Source: Acanthaster planci (Eukaryota; Echinodermata; Asteroidea; Valvatida; Acanthasteridae). From it: 31,663 nucleotides of DNA. Below, piece after piece: positions 21,193 through 31,195 of this stretch (position 1 is the stretch's first letter; each line of letters starts with the position of its first letter). The notes below the pieces were generated by a model. It was not told where the DNA came from. It did no database searches and worked only from the letters and a program-made list of their open reading frames with translations. The stretch covers positions 560,446 to 592,108 of the forward strand of contig NW_019091454.1 of NCBI RefSeq assembly GCF_001949145.1, read 5' to 3'. Made by a program: the position numbers and the translations under genes.

Positions 21193-21500
21193 ATTATAGT
21201 TTGCAGTTGTAGTTTGAATAGGTTGTAATTGAATTTTGCCATATCACTAAGTAGTTCGCAAATTTCAAATAGCAAAAATGCTGTTAGCCGTTCGAAAAAG
21301 ACTGATGGAAAATTGCCCATTTTGCCACGTAGGCGCCGTCCTGGGTAAGAATGCTGACGTGATACCAAGGTTCTTCTTCGAGTACATCAAAAGCCATGGT
21401 TAGGCAGTTGGATCTGTTTCATGAAAAACTAACCAAAAACACAAATCGCTCAAAATCTAATTTTATCTTGTATCCTGTAAAGGAGGAAACTCCCATTCGA
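21193..21500. other. No gene recognised
   Basis: The sequence changes abruptly after the truncated RT, marking the gypsy breakpoint. It contains a short T-rich run before the minisatellite-bearing open frame. No domain seen. Confidence 0.4.
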
Positions 21501-21502
21501 GC

Positions 21503-22141
21503 ATGCGTTTTTTTCTTTTTTTACATATCCTACATTTTGTTGAGTCAAGAGTAGTCCAAACACAACCACTTTTGGTCATGAAAACACAGTCAGAAACTGT
21601 CACACCTGCAACCGTAACTTTCTATGGAATTTTAACTCCTAAACAAACTTTAGGGAAACAATTTAGAAAAAATTATGTTCACATCGAAGTTACTCGTGGA
21701 TGGGAACGGAGGAGATTCATTGCTTGTATTAACGTAGTTTACACATGGAAGTACTATATACATGTACGGCACAGTTGTAATGTTCTTCAATGTCTCAATG
21801 TACATTGTATACATGTACGTACATCAGCTTTATCAGACAGTGACAAGACATCCATACATGGATTGCCACCAAGGAATCACATTTCATCAAATTCTTCAGA
21901 TGATGAAAGGACATTCATACATGTACCCGTAACGCCACTAAGTCACATTTCATCAGATTCTTCAGGCAGTGACATGGCATCCATACCTGGATCGCCACCG
22001 AGGAGTCACATGTCATCACATTCTTCAGACAGTGACATGGCATCCATACCTGGATATTCACCGAGGAGTCACATTTCATCAGATTCTTCAGACAGTGACA
22101 TGGCATCCATACCTGGATCACCACCGAGGAGTCACATTTAG
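21503..22141 (+). CDS. Open frame spanning the minisatellite, unidentified
   Basis: 212 codons. The first 110 or so have no recognisable domain and read like translated non-coding DNA (Cys/His/Val-rich, with TACATGTA words at 21779 and 21813). The last 100 are the 21-residue repeats. It may be an accident of the repeat's length, or the 5' exon of the pseudogene that follows. The start codon is not supported by anything else. Confidence 0.2.
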   Translation: MRFFLFLHILHFVESRVVQTQPLLVMKTQSETVTPATVTFYGILTPKQTLGKQFRKNYVHIEVTRGWERRRFIACINVVYTWKYYIHVRHSCNVLQCLNVHCIHVRTSALSDSDKTSIHGLPPRNHISSNSSDDERTFIHVPVTPLSHISSDSSGSDMASIPGSPPRSHMSSHSSDSDMASIPGYSPRSHISSDSSDSDMASIPGSPPRSHI

Positions 22142-22395
22142 TCAGATTCTTCAACAATGACATGACATCCATACCTGGATATTCACCGAGGAGTCACATT
22201 TCATCAGATTCTTCAGACAGTGACAGGACATCCATACCTGGATATTCACCGAGGAGTCACATTTCATCAGATTCTTTAGGCAGTGACAGGACATCCATAC
22301 CTGGATCACCACCGAGGAGTCACATTTAGTCAGATTCTTCAAACAGTGACAGGACATCCATACCTGTATATTCACCGAGGAGTCACATTTCAGGC
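21836..22395 (+). repeat. 63-bp coding-like minisatellite, about nine units
   Basis: Nine units, most exactly 63 bases (starts near 21836, 21899, 21962, 22025, 22088, 22151, 22213, 22276 and 22339). Because 63 is a multiple of three the array reads as a 21-residue repeat, SDSDMASIPGSPPRSHIS followed by SDS. The first five units lie in one open frame, itself part of a longer frame from 21503 to 22141. Units five and eight carry TAG where others have TCATCA, and unit six has lost a base. The outer units are the most diverged, as expected for an array growing from the middle. It is Ser/Pro/Asp-rich, suggesting a disordered linker if ever translated. It lies 200 bases before the coiled-coil pseudogene, on the same strand. 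Confidence 0.9.
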
Positions 22396-22588
22396 AAGGT
22401 ATTTTCAATGCAAGTTCTCAACAAACATGAAGAACAAAATTCAAGTATTACAGAGAATGTGGACACTGACTAATGGACAACTCCTGAAATTCATCATCGA
22501 TTCACATAAAATACCGTCTTAAGATAAGGCATCTAATTTTGCTCATCAAAAGCAGCTAACTAAAGCTAGAAACACCCACGGAAACCTG

Positions 22589-25024
22589 ATGGAAAACAAA
22601 AAACAAGCAGGAGGGCAGAAAGCAATTGACAATTTCATGGAAGCAGAATTCATGTTTCTAAAACAAGCTCAACCACTGCTGCCACTGCCTTCCCCAAAAC
22701 AAGTGCAACTTCAAAATGAAAATGAAAAACTACCGACTGTATTGAAATACATGTACATGTACAAGAATGCTGAATTGAAAAGAAAGGCATCACAAATTGA
22801 CTATCTGCAGAAAAGGTTGCAAAGACAGAATGCGGGCTGGAAAGAAAGTTACAGAAAAAGCAGCAAAAGTTAGAGGGCTTGAAAGTGCAGTTACATGTAG
22901 AAGACGTGCAAACACAGAAAGATGGCATGTAGAAAATGAGTGCAGAAACATTAACCGAAAATGAATGGCTTACAGAGATGCTTAATGATAAAGTAAGAAC
23001 TCAAGATGACAAAAGGTGCTATACTGCAGAGACAAATAATGCATGTTTGGACTTCTAAATAATAATCTTTCCTACAGTAATGTACCTCTTGTCATAAATG
23101 CTGTTTTGCGATTGGGGGAATGGAAGCCAAAGACTTGCCAGGCAAGGGCACAATACATGAGTGGAACTTACAGCAATTGGTAATGTCACAGAAACAACTT
23201 TTGGAGTAATTACCGTCCCACACCAATCTGGCCCTCTGGAGTGATGAGACTTCAAATATGGTCAGAAATTTGAGGGATTTCATGCAGTGACTCCCAAGGT
23301 CAAACGAGAGTCTTACATGTAGGTTTGAGAGATAGTATATCAAAGATGTTCTAAGCACCTTCAAAAATATTCTTCAGGACATTGAAGCATGCTCTGAAAG
23401 TGGAAAAGATACTTAAAAGACAATTCTACTGAATATTAAACATGTACAATGTACATGTACTATGTACACAAATAAATTTTAATGATCTTTGGAGGAATAC
23501 AGGAAAAGCATTTTGCCAGAGACTTGCAAGAACTACCACAGTTTGACGGATGCTGAGAGGATGTCTTTAGGAAAACTCTGCAGTTTTCTTGTGGGTTACA
23601 TGCTCTTGTAAATGTACACCTGGCTGAAGTATTATCTGCTTCAATATTGCAAATATAAAATGGATTCTTCAACTGAGAAGGATGCATATTTGACAAGTCA
23701 TTCATCAAGGTTGATGAACCAGGGACAACAAGACTTGTAAGAACTGTGTGCCAAGCCGTATCATATGGTGGTGATGCAAAGTCAGGATGTACTGTAGGTT
23801 ACCCATTGAACCCTTTAGGTGTAACCGTTTCAATATTTTGTTCAAAAACGCTGCTGGTGTGTTTTATCTTGGAAACAAACTGACTGAATTCCTTGTTGGC
23901 AACAAACTTTTGAAAACCGTGCAGTCAGATATGAAAGTGGAATACTTGGCAGGATGCAAGGCCCTGGGTTTAGTCAGTTACATGTACATGTACCTTGCGA
24001 CAGTACCACTGTGGACCTCGATTGAATTCACATCATGGGTGTTGAAAGAAGATATCAAGAAATAATTGACTTCTTACAAGATGCTTCTGCCCATATCGCT
24101 GAATTCGTATAAGGAAGCCTGCAACTGTCATTCACAGAAAGTCGCATGTTAACCAAAGACAGAATGTTCAGTAAACTGATTGAGCCTTGGAGGAATGACA
24201 ACACAACACACATAATCCTGCAATCCATGCTTGGATCCATGACCCCTCTGTTACAGAGAATGTTTAGTGATCACCTGCTAGGTGGGCGCTGGAATGATGC
24301 CAGTCAAGAAGAGAAAAGGCTAGAAGTTTGCCAAAGAACAAAAACTCTGACAGCGTCTTTGGACACCTGGATAAGCTAGTGCGAGAAAAGCCCAACATCA
24401 GCACTTTGGCATACATAATGTTTACACACAACAAGACCATACATTGCCATTGAAAAGTGGAAACTGTTGCTGGGCTATCGTAGTGCTGCAAAAAGTTTGA
24501 AGAAGGCATTTCAACAAAGGAAACAGGAAATCCAAGAGGCACACAGAGTTAATGGTCAAAGAGAAGATAAAAGCAGCTGAAGAAATGGAAGCACGTTGTG
24601 TGAAGAAAAAGGAACAACTCACTTCTAACGTCATTCACTGGGGATTATGGAAATCAGAAGAAGCTGTTGATAATGCACTGGCTATCCCGAACAACAAATC
24701 ACAGAAGCTCACAGCATTGAAAGCCCAACTGAACTTTCAACATCACGTACATGTACTTCAACAAAAGCCTGTGGTTATAACATTGAAAGATGTGTGTACA
24801 TTCTCCAAAAAGAATGACGCTGGTCAGCGTGTTCAATTTGGACATGAGGTATTGGCAACAAATCTCCAGAAACTGATCAGGCCCTTCTTCAGTATTGAAT
24901 CGGTTGCAGGTGGTAGTGCTGATGACAGGACACCAATCCTCGTTGGGAAGAAAGTTCAGCACAGGCTCATCAAGGCGGGGAAGGAGGAATTTTATATCGG
25001 CAGAGTAATCTCTCAAGTTAGCTA
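22589..25024 (+). pseudogene. Degraded copy of an uncharacterised coiled-coil protein family of aquatic animals
   Basis: I remember this family as large multi-copy 'uncharacterized protein' genes in marine invertebrates and some fish; its function is not known to me. Blocks in order: a Lys/Gln-rich coiled coil (KNAELKRKASQIDYLQKRLQ, then LERKLQKKQQKLEGLKVQL, 22760-22920); WLTEMLNDK; NLALWSDETSN (about 23225-23257); a frame-broken GFHA...LR segment; EEYRKSILPETCKN; PFRCNRFNILFKNAAGVFYL (about 23811-23868); AGCKALGLVS; FSKLIEPWRNDNTTHIILQS; QRMFSDHLLGGRW; and, in one frame from 24552 to the TAA at 25022, TSNVIHWGLWKSEEAVDNAL and a C-terminal VGKKVQHRLI...FYIGRVISQV that resembles a small Tudor/chromo-like barrel. 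At least eight frameshifts or stops. No intron-sized gap interrupts the order, so it may be a processed or mobile copy. Confidence 0.7.
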
Positions 25025-25957
25025 ATAAGAGGTTGCATGAGTTCAATCATCACCACCATCATCATCCCAATCACCCATAAACAACATAAACATTTGTTGG
25101 AAGGCACTGATTTTTCTGAATATTTCTGAACAAGTTTTCTTTTCTCCTGTCCCAGTACATTTTGGTAAGGCCATATGTTGTTGGCATTCTACGCTGCATT
25201 ATTTTGTATTGCCCTAACCACTGAATTTACTAATATTTTTACACTAACGTTTGGTGTTCATCTAATTTTGAGTTATTGGTTGTTTACCTTGTCATATGTT
25301 GATTCTCCCATTGATGGTTTGAGCCAGCAGGAGCAACTTGCTTTTTTGTAACTGATCTGTTTACATCTGCTTAAAATGTAAACATTTTACATTGACATGT
25401 AAAGACCCACCACATACATGTACTTTTGTTCCTCACTTATGGTTTGCCATGTGCTTCAAAATACATGTCGATTATGTTCACGTGTACATGAACATGTACC
25501 TGATAGACGGTAATTCATTTTCAGTGTCTAGAGTTCGCTGTTTCAACGATTCTGCATGTGCTGTTAAGGCATTTTTGCCCCAGAAAGTGTAATTAATTTC
25601 AAACATTACATTGCACCACCACCTTACCACAGGGATATGATTGGAGGATTGTGGAAAAACCTGAAACTGCGAGTGTCAAGCCATTACGGCATGGGGGTTG
25701 GAAATTTTAAAGTCTTGATGCTCTGTGGTGCATTATAAGCCTCTCTGGGGCATGTTTTAAGCACAAATATTTTGAAATTACTGCCCCTTATGAAGTTAAC
25801 TTTGTATTGTAATTTTAGCAACTGTGGATAAATCGAACATTAATATTTCTAATTTCATTTTCTGTTTAAGGATCTCAGTCCACTCTTTAAGAAAAATGTG
25901 AATTTTTCTAAGTTGTTTTTGCATATACATGTAAGTTCCACTAAAACAAAACAGGAC
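25025..25957. other. No gene recognised
   Basis: 3' flank of the pseudogene. AT-rich, with TACATGTA words at about 25417, 25488 and 25925. A stretch near 25610-25790 (including GGGGTTGGAAATTTTAAAG) shows no coding resemblance. No polyadenylate tract was found just after the pseudogene stop that would prove retroposition. Confidence 0.4.
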
Positions 25958-26158
25958 TTAACACAAATAATCCTCCACAGAGTACTTTTCTGCGATTGCT
26001 GCTTTGACAAAACACTGCCTTAACTGCACTTTCAGGCTGTCCAACCATGACACGCTTTTCCAACCAATTCCATTTAAATTTGTGACGTGTTTATCTAGCT
26101 CTCTTGCTGGTAAGTCTCCTTTTGAGAGAATTCTCCTGTTGAATTTGGAAAGCGACAT
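25958..26158 (-). CDS. Small conserved-looking ORF, possible first exon
   Basis: An ATG on the minus strand opens 66 codons: MSLSKFNRRILSKGDLP, ARELDKHVTNLNGIGWKS, VSWLDSLKVQLRQCFVKA, AIAEKYSVEDYLC, then TAA. The composition is protein-like (amphipathic, balanced charge, few Cys, two Trp) and unlike the translated background around it. The stop is immediately preceded by a possible donor (GTTAAG, overlapping the last Cys codon), so it could be a first coding exon whose next exon lies to the left. A near-consensus NRF-1 site stands about 30 bases upstream. I recognise no family. Confidence 0.3.
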   Translation of the reverse strand: MSLSKFNRRILSKGDLPARELDKHVTNLNGIGWKSVSWLDSLKVQLRQCFVKAAIAEKYSVEDYLC

Positions 26159-26185
26159 GTTGGCTCTGATGTTGTACTGTGCATG

Positions 26186-26222
26186 TACACGCATGCGCGT
26201 GTACAACTGTACACATGCGCAC
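26186..26222 (-). promoter_or_regulatory. NRF-1-like palindromic sites, promoter candidate
   Basis: On the minus strand CGCGCATGCGTG (26188-26199) differs at one base from the NRF-1 consensus YGCGCAYGCGCR. A second partial site, GTGCGCATG, lies at 26214-26222. The neighbourhood to 26265 is CpG-rich (ACACGTACACGAGGCCGCACG). Such sites mark TATA-less animal promoters, and this one sits just upstream of the 66-codon ORF. Inference from sequence only; part of the palindromic character may come from the local ACATGTAC-type repeats. Confidence 0.3.
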
Positions 26223-26269
26223 GGTACGATACTACGAATGAGCACACGTACACGAGGCCGCACGAAATT

Positions 26270-26877
26270 ATGTTAGTCTGATCCTTAAACAAGTGAATTA
26301 CTTTACTGATACTGCATTCAACATCTGCAGGAACTAGACTACATAGAGCAGTACACGTATCAAGCCCAGAATGCAACGTGGATGTATGCACACAACAATG
26401 TGAACCGTACTACACCTACATGTACTTAAGTGCACACCAACACCGAAAAACGTCTTTCTATAGGAGAAGCCTGCAGCCAACAGATCATGCGTGTGTTGCC
26501 ATCGTTCTCTTATGTGTGTAGTCAAATCGTGTGCGTATACATGTATTTTACACAGCGGTATGTATACGTACATGTATGACGCAGCTGGGCTCGATACGAG
26601 TACCAGGTTTTACATTTTACTCATATATAATGCACGCGAAATACCAGTCTTGTAAAACCTCATTCTCAGGTACGAGGACATGTGAGGAATACAAAAGTAG
26701 TTGTACGTACAGTACACTGTATACAAGTACATGTACAGTGTATATAGTAAATATAACGCAGACGTACGAGGTAGTCTGACGTGTCTGATCCTTGTGAAGA
26801 AAGAATAAACAAGTGAGTTTATTCTTCCATTCATTTTGGCATGCATGCAAATGCAATATGAATACAATGTACTGTAT
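26270..26877. other. No gene recognised
   Basis: Rich in TGTAC, ACGTAC and TACATGTA words (26415, 26540, 26570, 26710-26735). Overlapping minus-strand frames that run on into 27089 are chance, as they cross the hAT boundary. No domain seen. Confidence 0.4.
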
Positions 26878-26907
26878 TTAATTAGCAGTGTTGTAGTGAA
26901 GACCAGA

Positions 26908-27000
26908 AAGTCTGAGACCAAGACCAACAGACCAAGACCAGGCCAGAAAAAGTAACCCGAGACCAAGACCGAGACCAACCGTCCGAGACCAAGACCACAT
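26908..27000 (+). repeat. ACCAAGACC sub-terminal repeats, left end of the hAT element
   Basis: GAGACCAAGACCAACAGACC, AAGACCAGGCC, GAGACCAAGACCGAGACC and GAGACCAAGACCACA fall within 95 bases of the left terminus. Short sub-terminal repeats are the usual transposase-binding platform in hAT elements. They are on the same strand as the equivalent repeats at the right end. Confidence 0.75.
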
Positions 27001-27834
27001 TTGTAAATAAATGGATAGAAATGGATAGAAATCATCTCTGTACATTGACATAAAACTGTGAAGATGGGCCATAAACCACAGAACGACATACATGTATATG
27101 CAGTTTGACAGCATTGTCCTCGAATTTAGCATTTTTTGTTGTTACTTTGCAGTTTGCATTCTTGAATGAACACTTTTTGACCTGCTCCGAATGTCGCAAC
27201 ATGCATATTGTATGCAATCAATGCAACCTAAAGAGACAATAAAATTACTTTTCCTTTCTAACTGTTTTATTTCTTATTCATAAACACTGCGGAGTTTCAC
27301 TTTTTGCCTGGCATGGCAGTACATGAAAGTAATTCATCTGTGTCAAATGTTATAACAAGGTTCACAAGGAGACAGGCCTAGGATTTACATGTACTGTACT
27401 TTGGGCAAGCAGGTGAGTTTGAAAAACAAAAACCTTATGAAGTAGGACGAAAATTTACATGCAACAACTTCCAACAAGTAAAAAAAATAATGGGGCCTAA
27501 ATAAAAATTAAGAATGAAAAATAATGGCACTTCATAATTTTATGCATTTCAGCTGACTCATTTTAAAATGATAAAATTAAACGAATTTATTTTCATTTCA
27601 AACTAGAGACTGTAATGCAAACATGGCATCACATTCCATTAAAAATCAAATACATAACAGTTTTTGATTGTTTTAACATTTAAGCCTTAAATTTAGATTC
27701 TTTGAAAATTTAAACAAACATGAGGAGTGAAAGATCATTCCTAGAAGTACACACTGTAGCCTGGTACACGTACACACTTCACAGGGTGACGGCAGCGCAT
27801 GTGTTTGATGAAGGCAGACATTGTTTCTGCCTTA

Positions 27835-28469
27835 TCACTGATGCTGGGTTTTTCGTGCAAAAACACACACGGCTAAATCTTTTTTGCTTCCCATTTTGAC
27901 ACCAACGTATTCCTTGTGGTAGTTGAATGCATAATGTATGATTGCCAAATTGCCAGACATGATAGCCAGAAAAACTTTCTGGTAATCAACGAACTTACGC
28001 ACCACCAAGGCAAAGGCACGTGGTGGCACACATTGTGCCAAAACACTATCACGGAATGGTGTCTTCTTCGTCAAGTTTGAGATCAACAAACAGTGCATAA
28101 ATAAGCATCTAGTTACCAGACCACGCAATGTGACTACGGGTTCACAGGCACCCCGCTGACAAGAAATCACATATCTTTCTATGGCTGGTAACCTTCCACA
28201 ATTATTTTGGGGGCTATCACACACTATCTTCTTCCTGGTGTAAGCTTCAACTTTGCGTGTGCAAGTTTAACTGCAAGTGCGAAAGCTTTGAACTTTGGCC
28301 GTGCCAGTTTACCTTGGGTGCACACGTAATTCGCGCAAAGGGTGAAGTTTGCACACGACACCCTTCTACCAAGCTGTGGCCACAATGAACGCTCGCACGT
28401 ACAGTCCTTAACGGCCGTACGTACGTCTTGCAGGGTCTCGATCCAAGTTTTTCGTAGGCCTGCAAACAA
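27835..28469 (-). other. Unidentified open frames inside the hAT element
   Basis: Two adjoining minus-strand frames (28469-28224, about 81 codons; 28224-27835, about 129 codons) occupy the right-centre of the element. The second includes PPRAFALVVRKFVDYQKVFL and KEYVGVKMGSKKDLAVCVFA, which look protein-like, but no hAT core or dimerisation block is present. A captured host fragment, a decayed gene or chance are all possible. Confidence 0.2.
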
Positions 28470-28611
28470 TTGAAATTCATCACCAGGTATAAAAAAAAGG
28501 GTGCAAAGTGTATTTTTAAATTGGTCTTGTACTGGTCTCAGCCGAAAATTCCGAGAACAGGAGGTGCGAGATCAAGAGTGAGACCAATAATACAAGACCA
28601 AGACCAGCATG

Positions 28612-28792
28612 TTCAAGACCAAGACCACGTTCAAACTGGTCCTAAGACTGGTATGCAGACCAAGACCACGTTCAAACTGGTCCTAAGACTGGTATGCAGA
28701 CCAAGACCACGTTCAAACTGGTCCTAAGACTGGTATGCAGACCAAGACCACGTTCAAACTGGTCCTAAGACTAGTATGCAGACCAAGACCAC
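28612..28792 (+). repeat. 41-bp tandem array, four copies, right end of the hAT element
   Basis: Units starting at 28630, 28671, 28712 and 28753 are nearly identical: TTCAAACTGGTCCTAAGACT then GGTATGCAG then ACCAAGACCACG. The first three are identical by eye; the fourth has CTAGTATG for CTGGTATG. The unit ends in the same ACCAAGACC word as the left terminus. The near-identity suggests recent amplification inside an otherwise old-looking region. Confidence 0.92.
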
Positions 28793-28820
28793 TCTCCACG
28801 ACTACAACACTCTTAATTAG

Positions 28821-29754
28821 CATATTGTACCCCCCATTTTCTCAACGGATTGGCCTGATTCACGTGGGTTGACTTTTGAGGCCCATAAAAACGGAATTCT
28901 GGAAAAATACTGAGAAATCACATCCCTTTTTACCAGGTTATGCCAATTTCCGAATAAATTCGGACAAGAACACTCCTCCTATTTTGGCCTCAACCAACTC
29001 CCTTCGCCAGGAATTTTAATCCCTTTGTCAATGTGCTTCACCTTTCCTCTTTCTTGATGAATGGTATCTTTACAGGCAAACATGATGATGGAAATGTAAC
29101 GATAAGAAACATCCGTTCAACAACACACACGACGGTTTTCTGTGATAACACACAAAAGTATTCATGGTACCAGGGGCAGTAGCTTTGTGTGGCAGTCTAT
29201 ACACTCGTGCATGTGGTGAGGAGCATGGAAAGTGCATAGTCATTGGCTTATATGAGGATACATCATAAAAATAAGCCTATCAGAGCAACAGTGACAACTG
29301 ACAGTAACCTCGAAACAAACACATTTCCTACAGAGATGGTTATTGGTTGGCACTGGTTTTTGTCAGCGAAAAGGAATGTGTTCCTTTATCTTACATGTAC
29401 ATGTATTTCCCAATTCTAGCCTGGTTCTGGTTTGGATCTGTGTGTACGTTGACAGCGTATGCCTAAACTACACATGAACGTACGGCATGCATAGCACGAC
29501 AAACATGTTCATGTAGTGCCCTGTGTGGTAGGTGATTTTGATGCACTTAGGATGAAATAAAAATGACATGACACATGGAAACCAAGCAACGAGAAATGTA
29601 ATTTCATTTTATTTCACTACAAACACTGACAAACTGAGGCTCAATATTATCTTATTTGATACCAAGAAGTCGAAAATTATCTTGATGAAATGGGTTCAAA
29701 AAGGTTTATAATATCAGAATTTCTAAGTCGACTATCGGCATATCCGATGGTCCA
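28821..29754. other. No gene recognised
   Basis: Between the hAT element and the Penelope-like fragment. Mixed composition with CACACA-like words and a TACATGTACATGTA at 29394. No coding resemblance on either strand. Confidence 0.4.
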
Positions 29755-30941
29755 AAAAGGCAGAACTTATTTGCAAAAGTGAATTTTCAAAGTCCCAAAA
29801 GCGGAAATTTGACAACAATCAGAAGAATCTCATCCCCAAGGATCGCACCAACCTCACCCCAAGCCAGCTCCATGACCTCCTCATCACCTGCGTCAACTCA
29901 ACCAGCTGCCAATGGTGGGATAAATTCTTTGAACAGTTGGCTGGAACTTCTATGGGATTGCCTATATCCCCGGTTCTGGCTGACATATATTTCATGGAAG
30001 AATTCGACCAGACCACCATCACCACCGCAGACTATCATCCAAACATCTGGCTCTGGTATGTGGATGACACTTTTGTCATCTAGCGGCACGCGCAAGACAA
30101 CCTCTGACACTTCTTGGATCACCTCAGCGGGCTTCACAGCAGCATCCAGTTCACCATGGAACAAGAAAGAAATGGAAGCATTTCCTTTCTTGATGTTGAA
30201 GTGTCAAGATGGCTGCCTCATCCGCAAGGTGTACCGAAAACTCACTCACGCCGACAGATACCTCAACAGCTCCTCCTTCCATCACCCCAAAATCAAGTTA
30301 TCTGTCAACTAAGTCCTTGTTCGCAGGGCTTACAACAGCTGCGACAAGGAACACCTTACCAAAGAACTGCACCACATCTCCACAGCACTTCAACACAATG
30401 GCTACAGGTATAAGCCCCAGCAGATCAAGACTCAAGACCCAAGATCAAGATCCCCTCCAGGCCAAAGGGTTTCCTATACAGAAAGCCAACTAGATAAGTC
30501 CCCCAGTTCTGCTTATACTCTCCCCTACCTACATGTAGGTTGTACTTCCCACCACATCCAGCGTATCCTAAGCAGTTATTCCACACAGCCCCTCTCAAGA
30601 TCCGCGGCATGCTGACATCCCACAAGGACAGACAAAATCTGCACCACTGACCAGGGGTGTACAAGATCCCCTGCCAATACGGCAAAGTGTATATTGGCGA
30701 GACTGGTAGGGACCTCCCAATCAGACTCAAAGAACACCAAGCCCATAGCAGGAAGGGAGAGTATGAAAAGTCAGCGATAGTCAAGCATTCTCACTCTCAA
30801 GACCACCGCATCAACTGGGACCAAGCCCACCTCATCACCAGCATCAAGCACTGGTATCCAAGACGCATTAGAGAAGCCTTGGTGATCCTCAAGCATGACA
30901 CCATTCCCCAAGACATTGGCTTTTCCATCAGCGACATCTAG
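29755..30941 (+). pseudogene. Penelope-like retroelement: RT and GIY-YIG endonuclease, 5'-truncated
   Basis: Penelope-like elements use an RT related to telomerase RT and a GIY-YIG nuclease. RT blocks in order: NLTPSQLHDLLITCVNSTS; FEQLAGTSMGLPISPVLADI; the active site WYVDDTFVI with YVDD at 30057-30068, followed by TAG at 30078 and TGA at 30102; IQFTMEQERNGSISFLDVEV; then, shifted, VYRKLTHADRYLNSSSFHHP and ELHHISTALQHNGY. After a degraded linker, GVYKIPCQYGKVYIGETGRD (from about 30655) with RLKEHQAH, KSAIVKHSHSQDHRINWDQA and WYPRRIREALVI forms a complete-looking GIY-YIG domain, ending at TAG 30939-30941. The nuclease part is open and well preserved; the RT has stops and shifts. The N-terminal RT region is missing. 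Confidence 0.88.
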
Positions 30942-31195
30942 CAATCCCTGCTCACCTCCCAGTCCAATGGGTCCTCTATACCGTAAGACAACCCCACCTG
31001 CCTATGGGTCTCCTGTACACGTGGCTACCCCATCCTGCCTCAACCACTGCCTAATTGAAACGACTCACTGACCTGCTGGACCCTGTCCCCCATGAGTGCC
31101 CAGCTGAATCCACCACTACATGTAGCATCCTCGTCACATTCCACTGCATCCTGTCACCTTATACAAACAGCTTCATCATCAGCATCTCTTCAGTC

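Larger units (their letters stand above)
26878..28820. mobile_element. hAT-type DNA transposon with perfect 8-bp target duplication
   Basis: The left end is TTAATTAG|CAGTGTTGTAGT (duplication 26878-26885, element from 26886). The right end, read inward on the minus strand, is GAGTGTTGTAGT with TTAATTAG again outside it (28813-28820). An exact 8-bp duplication plus a matching 12-bp terminal inverted repeat starting CAGTG is the hAT superfamily signature. The element is 1927 bases (26886-28812). Both ends carry ACCAAGACC repeats. Inside, minus-strand frames at 27835-28224 and 28224-28469 are the longest but match no hAT transposase or any domain I know, so it is probably non-autonomous. Only the first base of the right terminus departs from the left one. 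Confidence 0.88.

Noticed and set aside
18400-21500. Long terminal repeats for the gypsy fragment
   Set aside because: I searched by eye for a matching pair around the gag-pol fragment and found none; the element is truncated.
21836-22395. CRISPR-like array
   Set aside because: Units are contiguous with no unique spacers, and the sequence is eukaryotic; it is a minisatellite.
22151-22408. Minus-strand open frames across the minisatellite
   Set aside because: A 63-bp unit leaves several frames open on both strands; these are shadows of the repeat.
26610-27089. 159-codon minus-strand open frame
   Set aside because: It crosses the exact boundary of the hAT insertion at 26886 and has no domain, so it is a chance frame.
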